From Pectinophora gossypiella (Eukaryota > Arthropoda > Insecta > Lepidoptera > Gelechiidae), in assembly GCF_024362695.1 (NCBI RefSeq), contig NC_065406.1, forward strand, positions 6,200,001 to 6,264,000: a DNA stretch of 64,000 nucleotides, in the 5' to 3' direction. A program made the position numbers and the translations under genes. Of this stretch, positions 21,822 through 33,800 are shown in pieces. The stretch's first letter is position 1, and every line of letters starts with the position of its first letter. The notes below the pieces were generated by a model, which ran no database searches, was not told the origin of the DNA, and was given only the letters and a program-made list of their open reading frames with translations.

Positions 21822-24800
21822 CTGAAAAATATATGCTTCATGTTCAGTATTTTGACGTATTGACTTCTGCATTGATTTTTTTCATAATTCCATGATGCTT
21901 TCACACAATGATGTACCTATACTGTACTTAGATACCGTTATTAACCTACTTACTTTCATTGTTAAAGCACATAATAACGGGTTCTTACCGCGTTTAAATG
22001 GGGATATGAGACTCCCGATATTTCGACACTGTTGTGCCATGATCACGGGATGACTGATGAGATTGGAGTGGAGTAGGTAGATCCATAATTTTCTACGGGC
22101 AGACATATCTGTCTACCCTCTTTCTTTGCCGCTTGTTTATGTTTTTGATATCGGAATGTTCGGAACCATTCCCATTTAAACGCGGTAAGAACCCGTTTTA
22201 TGTGCTTTAATTATGATAATAACCGCGTAAACTTAAAACAATGTTACTTTAATTGTATTTTTAATCGACTTCAAAAAAGAAGGAGGTTATCAATTTGAAC
22301 TGTATGAATGTAATGTATTATTAAATATCAGAGTCGAAAAGAAAAACTAAAATCGTGTCTTGCTACTTGTAATTTTGAGTCTGTCGGGGAAGTCGATTAA
22401 AGCAGTACATCCTGTGTAATTGATAGAAGATTTTGATAAGTAAGGTAGCTCACCATCATCAAAGATATCTTCAGTGGTTGATTCTACATTTTCATCAACA
22501 CTCCGACGACGTCTGTAAGATGTGAACATCTCTGGTGGCAGTACTGGGGCGGGTGCTGGCGGCCCGGGAGGCCCCGGGGTTCCGGGCGGACCAGGTTGGC
22601 CAGGTCTGCCTTCAGGACCAGGTGACCCCTTCGGTCCAACTGGACCTTCCGCGCCCGGTGGTCCAACTGGCCCCGTTTCTCCTTTTGCACCCGCTACGCC
22701 GGGCGGTCCCTGAAATAATTCAGGTTGTTTACAAAACTCTTGAAGTAATAATTGCAAAGTTATCAGAACTCCAACGAGGTAAGGTGGCTTTGGGGATCTC
22801 ATGGTTAATCGTAACAAGGTTAGAATTTACTTTTTATTTGAAATTTAATAATTATGCGTACCACATCTCCTTTAGGTCCTGGCGGTCCAGCAGGTCCTGG
22901 TGGCCCTTGTTTCCCTATCTCTCCTTGATCGCCTTTAATTCCCATCGGCCCCGTGTCTCCAATGTGACCTTTTGGTCCTCTGTTTCCTTTGTCACCTCTT
23001 GGCCCGGGTGGACCAGGCGGTCCAATCTTTCCATTAGGGCCTGGGGGTCCGGTGGCACCTGGTGCTCCAGAATCACCCTGAAATTGTGATATTGACTTAT
23101 TTTGCACCGTCCGTCTTGGTAGGTTGTGACTAAATAATAATTGATGTCATATTATCCAAATGTCCTTTTGTGCAATAAAGTATTTCGTATCGTATCACAC
23201 GAGTACCATCGGTGCTAAATGTAACCAATAAATAAATCAAAAAGCGATTTTTCACGCCTTACTTACATTAGGTCCTGGCGGCCCCCGTATTCCTCTTTGG
23301 CCCTCTACTCCTGTCGGACCCGGTGGCCCCACAGGTCCCGGCTCTCCAGGATTTCCTCTAGGACCAGCGTCCCCCTTTTCGCCTGGTAACCCAGGGCTAC
23401 CTTGAGTCCCAGCTTGACCTTCTGAGCCCTAAATTATTGTGAATCGTTAAATATTAAAATGTAGATTGTTGCAACTTGTCATATTTATAAAATGCAGAAA
23501 ATGTGCTTACCGGAGTACCAGGCAACCCAGTTTCACCAGCTTTACCTGGTGGTCCAGTTGCACCGGGCGGTCCCTGTGGGCCCGTGCTACCCTCAGGGCC
23601 GTCCGCTCCTGGATCTCCTTTTATACCTTGGGGACCAGGTTCACCCCTTTCCCCGGGAAAACCGGCTGGTCCTGCATCACCTTTTGCTCCTTCCGGCCCC
23701 TTAGGACCTCTTGGCCCCGGTTCGCCTTGTAGTCCGGGTGGACCGTCTTCTCCTTTAGGTCCCACGGGGCCTCTAGGTCCCTAAACAATGAATAGTTTTA
23801 ATTTGGCAATAAGGAATAATACGTCTTCTAATATTTAATTATTGGTAAACTAAGTATACTCAATGGGCGTTACCAATTTTCCCTCCGGGCCTTGAGGCCC
23901 AGGCGGACCGGGCGCGCCTGGATTGCCAATATCTCCACGTTGTCCCTCTGCACCTCGAGGTCCAGTATCTCCAGGGACGCCTTTAGGTCCTCTTTTGCCT
24001 GGAGCACCGGTCAGACCAGTTGGTCCCGGTGGCCCTACATTCCAAAGCAAAGTATAAATATTCAGTTTAATTATTAAGTACTAATAGGATTATTATGACT
24101 TTTGAAATAAAACACCATACCTATTGAACCCACATCGCCTGTTTCACCTTTTGTCCCTTGTTGTCCTTTTTCACCTTGAAGGCCAATAGGTCCCTTGGGT
24201 CCGGGGGGTCCTCGAACTCCGTCTGCGCCTGGATGACCAGGGGGACCTGGGTCTCCCTGTGGTCCTTTCTCTCCTGGCAGACCGACTGGTCCAGATTCAC
24301 CTCGGAGCCCTTGAATGCCTGTTGATCCTGGAGGTCCCTATAATACAAGTAGGTATCTACTATAAAACTCAGTCATTATCTATTATTTTAGGACACTGCC
24401 TTAAAAGTAATTTTCCATAAACAAAAACATTAAAGAAGCAATTCTATGTATGGTAGTTTTCTGTTACCGTTTGCCGGAAAGAAATTGTTTGATGATGATA
24501 ATTTGTGCAAAACATTGATTTGAAGTAAAAAATATACAAATTGTGCTATAAACCTTTTGCATTGAATCTTTTAACTTACTGGTTCCCCTGCAGCTCCTTT
24601 AAAGCCTTTTTCCCCAGGCGGACCAGCTTCTCCCTTGTCGCCATCTTCACCAGGTGGCCCAACAGGCCCTGGGGCACCTGCTAGACCTCTTGGACCAGGA
24701 AGACCATCTCGACCAATAGGACCTTAAAATTACAACGGTACTTAGTTTATGCTATAGTGGGCTCAGAATTCCACATTTAGACTCTAAGATGATCCATTAT

Positions 24801-27800
24801 ACGTATTGACGTATAATATTTCCCAGTTGTAATTGTACAACTAGGAAATATACTTGTTTATTATTTTTTTATATTGCAAAGTGGTAGTTACTATATGAAC
24901 AGTTTTGAGTGTGTAAGCTTCTTCGGAGGAGTGTTTGTTGTACATATAACACGATTAATCAAAACGACGATGATCTATAGAGTGAATGTCAATCACTGCT
25001 ATGTAAGTTGTAATGAAGAAATCATCGATAGAATCGAATCATCGATACGCTGTATTATGCTTCAATTCATGTTAATGCGATATGTCCATATTAATATACT
25101 TAATACGTTACTATGGGATATGGCAATACCTATCGTGAATTGAACTGCGATGCATGTACAACAATTGTACAACATTTTTATTTAAAAAATAATTACCCGG
25201 TGGTCCAGGTTCACCAAACTCTCCCTTTTGCCCTCCGGGCCCCGGAGAGCCCCTTGGCCCTACCCGTCCTTGTGGGCCCTGGGGTCCTTCGCTGCCCGTT
25301 TCGCCTTGCTCGCCCTTTTCGCCTCGTAACCCAGGTGGACCAGGAGGACCGAAGTCTCCTTTCGTTCCAGGTGTGCCCTAAATAGAAAGTTTATGATCAC
25401 ATTTCCTTACAAAAGTTATTCAAACTTTTTCATATTACGGACTGTAGTAACTGAAAATTATCTTCCGACGATTCAAGATCCTGTAAATCCTCAAAGTGAT
25501 TAGGCAAACTGTTTATATTTGTAGGGCACCTATGTGTAATCTTTATATTTTTATTTATTTTTGCGCTATTCTGCAGTCTATACCTATATAATGTATAGAC
25601 TGGCAATGTACAAAGGTAGCATATATTGAACATTTTGTAGAAGAGATCTCTTTTAGCGATAAGTAAATTAAGTACTTACCTGTAAATGTATGCAATAAAA
25701 GTATCCATTAATTCTACTTCAGTATGTACTTACAGGTGCACCTGGTAAACCCGGCTCTCCGCGGTTGCCTTGAGGTCCCGGAGATCCTACGGGGCCAGGT
25801 TTCCCTTCAGGCCCCGGTGGGCCCGGGGGTCCTTCTTTCCCGACTTCTCCCGGAGCACCAATCTCGCCTGGAGTACCAGGTATCCCAGACGAGCCTTGTG
25901 GCCCCGGTGGACCTGGTTCTCCACTGGGTCCTTGTGGCCCTATAGGCCCCAGGGGTCCTGCTAGACCAACCGCTCCTGGTTCACCCTAATTGCATAAATA
26001 CGGATTAATAATGACGCTACTATGCTGGACTGGGAGCTAACTTAAATACAGAAGGAACGTGCTTAGCTGCTTATCTTTCCGGGTATATCGTAAAAACTGA
26101 TATATGAATTGTTATATCTAATATGGGCGATGGGCGTATCACTTGTTACATAAGATTATCATAACTATCATAGGACTGCTAAGTCTTCTGGATATTCTTT
26201 TTGGATCTGGAGATGTACATTATTTGTTTCCTGGTATTTTATTAACTTACTGTAGGACCTCGTTCCCCTGGAGGACCGGGTAAACCCGCTTTCCCGTCGG
26301 ACCCCGGAGGTCCGATTGCTCCAGGAAATCCCCGAACACCCTCTATTCCTTGAGGACCCCGCTCTCCTATAGGACCGGGTGACCCTGGTTGTCCCGTGTC
26401 ACCTTTAGGACCTGGGGCGCCGTCTGAACCACGACGTCCTCGAGGACCTCTGTAACCCTGGTACAAGATGAAATATATTATTTTATATTATGTTTATATA
26501 TTTGTATATATATCTATTTGGTGTAATATTATTGCTTGCTGCATTGCATAGCGAGCCAGGTAAGCGTACCAAGCAGACCAGGCTTCGGAATTGTGTCTTC
26601 GCTTTTATACACAATCCTGCACCCCGGTTCGGTTGTCCCGCTTAAGCGGCTCTGTTGTACTCGTATCAAGTTTCAAAGGTTATTTTTTAAATTGTATTGT
26701 ATTTACTTACTCTTGGTCCACCTTCGCCGCGATCTCCTGGGGATCCTGGCAAGCCCTGTGAAAAGTTACGTTTTAATTGTAATTGAGTCATGCGTATATC
26801 TCAAAACTTACGTCGGCTTAAGAACGCGCTTGGTTTTTTTTTACCACCGCCTCAAGAAGAGTACCTTTATGTTAAGCTATTCGTTTCAAACAAGTAGAAG
26901 AATTTATATATACCATGATGCCTTTAGCGCCTCTTCTGCCTCGTCTTCCAGAAGCTCCTTTATCTCCCTTTTCGCCTTGAGCCCCCGGATAGCCCGTCGG
27001 TCCTTGAGGGCCCGTAGCTCCCTTTTCTCCAGCCGGGCCAACGGAACCTGTTTCTCCTCTGGGTCCCTCTGTACCCTGCATTTTAAGATTGTGTTTTAAT
27101 TTGTAGCAGTTTTATATAACTCAATCTCACCTGATGGTAAGTGAAGATGCGGCCTATGGTGATACACGCTTATCTAGCTAGTTAATGTCAAATTGCCAAT
27201 TCACACAAATTTTACATCGATTAGTATATTGTAATAAATCAATTATACAAAAAAATTGGGTTGATTGTTTGTATTGTCGGTACCTTTTGTCCTTCAGGTC
27301 CTTCGATACCTGGAGGCCCTGGTTCTCCGGGTGGACCACGCTCGCCTTTTAGGCCCATTTCTCCCTTTTCTCCCTCGATTCCTTGAAAAACATAAAGTAT
27401 TTATATCAATATCTTTTCTTCTAATCAATATCTTCTTTTTTAGTGTTTGTACTTTATATCAAATATCTGCAATACCTCTAATTCCTTTATCACCCTTATC
27501 TCCAGGGACTCCTCGTGGCCCATCGTCTCCCTTCAATCCGCGTGGCCCAGGAAATCCCAGCATACCCTTTAAGATAATATCACATTTGAATTAATATACT
27601 AGTTCATTCAAGATAAAATGATCATAATTTTATATTATGTGTAACCTGTTGTCCTTGTGGCCCGACTTCTCCTGGAGAACCTTGTTGTCCTGGATTTCCA
27701 GGTGTTCCCGGAGAGCCTTCTGGTCCTGGTAAGCCTGATATTCCTTGTTTACCTTGAGGACCCTGTTAAAAATATATCATTAAAAAGTTAGGATCTTTTC

Positions 27801-30800
27801 AATGATTTAATTGGGTTGATAATACATACTGATTGGCCTTAGAGACTGTTTTCTTTCTATACCTGTATGCCCGGCACACCTGTAGGTCCTTGTGGTCCCG
27901 TAGACCCAGGAGGCCCCATAGGTCCAGGTTGTCCTTGCGGTCCTGAAGGCCCAGGTTGCCCAGAAGCACCTTTGGCACCTTGTGGTCCTTCGTTACCCGG
28001 CAATCCCGGATATCCAATCAGCCCAGGAAATCCTCTAGGTCCCATGAACCCCCTTGGTCCCTATAATTAAACTCAACAATTAGGTGCCATACTTAATAAA
28101 AAAATATATATAATCGATAATTAGATGTTTCTCTGCCAAAATAGGAAGAAATATAACAATAGACAACAGTTATAGAAGTATAATTATACACATATAGTAT
28201 TCGGCAAACACTTAAAAAAAATAACAATTGCAGGTATGTACTTACAAGTTCCCCAACGAGTCCCGGTGGTCCGGGGGGTCCGTCATCTCCTGCAGGTCCA
28301 TCTTGTCCAGGGGCGCCTGATTCCCCTTGTAGGCCTGTTGCACCTCGCTCTCCTTTGTCTCCGGGCATACCAGGTGGGCCTGGATACCCGGGCTCTCCTT
28401 TAAGTCCCGGGGCGCCTGTGGCCCCTCTTTCACCGTCCCTGCCCGCATGACCGCGGCGCCCAACTCGACCTGCTGGACCCTGAGGACCACGCGGTCCTGG
28501 TTGACCCTAAAATGAAAAAAATCTTCCCTGTAATTGTTTTTATTTTTATTATTTGTTATCCTCTGAGGAACAAATAAAGGTGAATCAATTGTTGTTCTTT
28601 TGAAGTAGATGGATGTAATGTTTTAATATTTACCGGTTCCCCTTGTTCTCCCTGCTCCCCTTTTGGGCCTTCAGATCCTATTTCACCTTCTGGCCCAGGT
28701 GGACCTGTTAGACCCATAGGACCCTCGGCACCTCTCATTGCAGCCTGAATGTTAAAATGTAATTAATTAGTAACATTTTTTATACCTCACTTAATTGTAA
28801 TTAATTACCTAAGAAGATATTAAAATACAAACCATATGTTGTGTCATCAACTGACGAAGAGCTTCAGACTGCGCGTCAGGGCCTTTATCATTTCCTGATT
28901 GATGTAACTGCGAAACAAAAACAGGATATTGAATACAATAACAATTAGCCCATTGAAAAATAAAGCGAAGAAATAACCATACCGGAACTACGAAAACATG
29001 TCCAGGTGCACCAGGAAATCCCTGGAGGCCTTCCGCCCCGGGCCTTCCCGGTTCACCTTTAGGCCCCCTTGGCCCCTGAGGCCCGGGCGGCCCTGGGTAT
29101 CCGCGGGGTCCCATATACATCCCCGAAGTCCCATAGTCGTAATACGTATCCGTATCGTATATCGAAGCGTTTCCCTGAAATAATTTTGTATTAATTATTT
29201 TTTAAGACAGTAATTCATTTTCCAAATAATTAAGTAGTAGTAGTATTATGTAGTTAATAAATGTAAATTATGCGCTGGAAAAAATTGGTCCTAAGTAGGT
29301 ACGGTACACCCACATACTAGGTTGTTTCTTCTACGTGTAGGTAGATTTATAATACGCGGCATTACGTTTAATAGGCAAAACACATGTGACGCAGTTTCTA
29401 CATTATAATTCCCAAAAAAACGTAAAAAGGGTTTTATCTCACGTGAGCTGTGTCTGGAGGGTGCGTGAGCCAATCTGAGTCCTCTGTGGTCGTGATAGGG
29501 GTGTAGGACGTCTCTGTGGTTAGGAGCGGAGTAATATCCGCCTCGTCATCGTCCCCACGCTTCAACTGGAACGTTAAATTCGCATCACAAAAAGACAACA
29601 AAGAGATTAAGTGTATTGCGAATTTCAAAGTAACATCGTTGGTTTGTGAATATTTCATTTACTATGTAAATTCCCGTGGAACAAGAAAAAGGCTTTTACT
29701 TGCTAAAAAGACTAACGGTAAAAGCGCGAGAGAGATAATGGGTTAAAGGTGCTCAAAAGCAATATTAAAAAAATGAATTTGAATTATGTATTACCCTCGA
29801 AGTGGATGATTCAGGCTGCTCAGGAGGGGTCGTCTCTGCGACACTCGGAGGTGTCGTTATTATCTCGTCGGCATCCGTAAAGCTTCCGAAGATACTGTTT
29901 TCGTCTGCAAGACATTTAATTCAATATTACCAAAACTTCCACTATTATAATTCTCGATGTTCATCTTGATTGTACGTACGTACACTTACCGGCGTCAGTA
30001 GATACTGGGTACGGAGGGTTGACACTGAAGGAGGATGTTACCTGCCACTCTGGTCGGACGGTTGTCAGGTCTCTATTCGCTGCAACCCAGAGGTCAGATC
30101 GATTCCGAACTCTATTTCTTCCGAAATGCTGTCTTATTCTATCTTCAGAGTTTAAAGTGTACAGGTCTGTATGTGTAGTGGTAGCTTCATAGTTCCGATG
30201 AGTAGAGGCGCGTTCTGTCACGACAGAGTTCCTTTCAGTGTGTTCGGGAGTGTTGTAGTGTGCGGTATTTCTTTCGGCACCAGTATTGACGGACGTTTGT
30301 GAAAATCCAGATCCACTAGTAACTGCGGAGTAGGAATATCCTAGTCTTCCACAATCGGGAGCGATTGTATTACACATTTCGTATGCCGTGTCAGGTTTGT
30401 TTGAGAACTGTAGCAGTTCGATGTCACCCTGGTTAGAAAAATATGCATTAAGTAATTTAAAATCTGAGAAAACGTTATCGACTACTTAGTAGTTTCCTGG
30501 CTAAGTCTTTTTTCATCTCAGATCGATAATAATAACTATAATAATAATAATATTTAGATTAATATATATGATTATTATATTATTTTTAGTTTTTGTTAAA
30601 TGCGTGGACATTGGCACACGTGTTTAGAAACCAGCATAGACTACTTATACGAATATCGTGCAATTCTTACAATATTTCTAACATACGGATCTAATTGATA
30701 ATATCCTTATTTTTTGAAAAGGTAGAAAATAATATTTTGTTGAAATCAATGTTAGAATTTAAATAACGAAGTTAACCTAAACAGAAAGACGGTCTGCATG

Positions 30801-33800
30801 TTCCCTGCGTGTAAGGTTTGTAGGTAACGAAGGCTCCTGGTTCCGCCGACTTCAGAATTTGGATTATGTATGCATGTATACTCTTGCGATAGCTTTTTCT
30901 ACGACTTCTTCTAAACCTGATTTTAAAAACATCTTCAATATAGTTATGTTACCTCAAAGTACTGGTCCGGCGTGACCTGTGCGCCGACTACGAGCGCCCC
31001 AGCGAGGTTGAAGGTGCTACCGGGCTGCCTGTTCAGCGGCAGGGTGCCCCGGACCTGGCAGTCCACCAGCAAGGAGACAGAGTTGCCCTTGATGCTGACA
31101 GCCACTCGATGCCAACTGTTACAAATGCAGCATTTGATAAGCACGCGAGTAATCTCGCGAGGTCAGTTGGTCAAACTTTTAGGTCTTTGTAGGTCGATGT
31201 GTGTTACTGTTATAAACTGTAAGTATTTATTTAATTGATCATTTACAGATATGCACATTATAACAAATTAGACTAAAATGTACTAATGTGTATGCCAATT
31301 CAAGTGGACACAACATTCATCATAAGAAAACAACAATACCTACATAGGTACCTACAATCTATCTTGTTATAAGCGTAACATCTCGCCTAAGAATTTATAA
31401 CAATAAATAATAATTACACGAGTTCGCAGTGTTATCCTGATTATCTTTCTTCTGTTAAAATACAGACACTTAGTTTGAAAATATGCAGCTGTGCAGTACT
31501 CGGTCTGTATAAGTTTTTCATACAGTATGCCATCCATCAGAAATGCAAAGAAATGAGAAAAATATATGCCACCCTCACCCTCGTGACAATTCAAAGCAGA
31601 TGACGCAGTGGGGCTCTCGCCTGAAAGTCAATCTGGAGACATTCATATCTGTCTAATTAAAATGCATAATTTCCAAGTTTAATTAGTTTGAGAAGCTTTT
31701 AGGAGCTCATTAAAACGTTAGTAGCCACTTATTTAGTACTTTTCCATAATCATACGCGACCTAATTGGGGCATAATTGAATTGAAACATCCACTGAGAGC
31801 ATTGACGATTATTGAGTGTCTATCACGGTTGCGGATCTGATAGCCAATACATACAGAAGGGGATCGAACGGAAATGTCATCAGTGGATTCGACATTGACG
31901 CGGGCAATAGTACTTGAGGCAAACGATTAATCGACTGTTGTTGACCGAATCCTTTATAAATCGACTTGTAGAGTTGTAGCTGAGAACTCTCGCGAATCGG
32001 CGATTTCGTGTCGGAATGTCGATTTCGTTCGAGGGCACTTAAAAGGTAACAACATTTTTAAATTTGTAATTTTGGACCAAACGTTGTTTACGTTATAGGA
32101 AATTAAAGCCACTAGGTGTTATTGACCTGTGACAGATTTCGTTTAGAGGTTAAAAGGGAGTAATCATGTTGGCAAAAAGCTCTTACCTACTAACCTTTGC
32201 GTATCACATTTTAAATTGTCTAATGACTTTTATCTTCGGTAAATTATATTGTACTTGCTTCTCTCTCTCTATTTAAGAGCTGCGCTCTTGTCGGTGGAGT
32301 AACCGCCATTCCTCTCTTCTTTCCGCCAAAACCTTCACCTCCCGATACGACACGACCTGCACCTTCTCTTTTATTTGTACTTGCTTAATATAAATAAAAT
32401 CTACGATTGAAGACTACTTAATTACATCACGTCGTTAGCGTTATATAGTGAACTATCATAATAGCCAAGTTATAATATAATACATGAGCCGAATATTACG
32501 TAATCTTAGGCATCACTAATGGTTTTTATGTCCACTCATGTCAATGAACTTGTGATTGACTTAATTATATTTATGTGTCTTTGTCTTCTTTAATTGAGCT
32601 AATGTCAAAGAATAAGAAATTATGGGGTTTGTAATGGTCTCTCCAGTGTAAGTATAGGTATTTTCATTTATAGTATTCGATGTTGGGAATCATCCTCCGA
32701 CAACCCTTTGAGCAGACGTTCATCGCGGTTCACAACAATTTATCCTGAACGGACTCTACAAGTTTGTATAACTTTTCACGGACAGATGGTCTCAAAGATG
32801 GGCGTAAGTCACGAGAAATTAAATGTTGTTAAAGCCAGCTGCCAGCTTAGAAACATAAATAATATGGTTCTTGGAATTTCTGACCCACTCGCTGTCCACA
32901 GGCGTCGGGTCACCCGGGTGTCTTTGCAGTAAAACTCCACCAATTTCCCCACCACCAGCTGTAGTTGTATGTATGCATTACTTACTGCCCGTCGCCAATG
33001 CTGACTCGGAAGGTGAGCAGCTCGTTGTCGGGGGGGTCACCCCGGGTGTCCTCGTAGTACAACTCCACCAGCTCCCCCACAACCAGTTGCAGCTGCTCGT
33101 CCCCCGCGTCCGAGTACAGCACGAACAGCGGGTTCTGGTCGGTCTCTGTTGAACAGCTTTGCATTACAGTTTAACATAGATTAGTATCCACTACGAGGTC
33201 AATGAAAGTTGATCCACTGACATCCTATAAAAATATAATATAGTATAGCTTGTACTGTGTCGTTAAACTCCGTCGCTTGTGACAAGATGGCGCATCTTGT
33301 GCGAACACTTTATTTACAGAGATTGGTTGTCTATCTGCTAGACCACGTCTTTATTAGTATCACATCATTTATATAGGTAGTTAGTACACGTATTGTAGGC
33401 TGATAAACATTCGCGAAGTCGTGTAAAAACTGACCAATGTGCTGGGCGACTGGGAGTACTGCGATTTCCTATGACTTTATAATGACTATTTGTATTTATT
33501 AGTAAGTAATCGATCGTCGACATCTAGATATTTTTTACAAAACAACAATGTAAGTACCTACGTATTTACTTAGAATTGTAATAATAAATGAGAAACAATT
33601 GACGTTAAATAAGTGCTTATCATTAGATTCTTAAAGTCTTTCGGGGTTAGTACACGTAGACTTAAACTTAGATTAAAGTTAGGCTTAAAAGTCTCTAGAG
33701 GTCGGTCTTAAGGACCATGGCTAAATATACGACTTCATTCACCAACGCGTATGTGCCAATCGATTAGAGTCTAATCGAAAATTAAAGGTTATCTAGCAAC

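Noticed and set aside
22522..28070. Plus-strand Gly/Pro-rich frames that look collagen-like or mucin-like
   Set aside because: They are antisense shadows of Gly-X-Y codons of the minus-strand collagen exons; the minus strand has splice sites and phase continuity.
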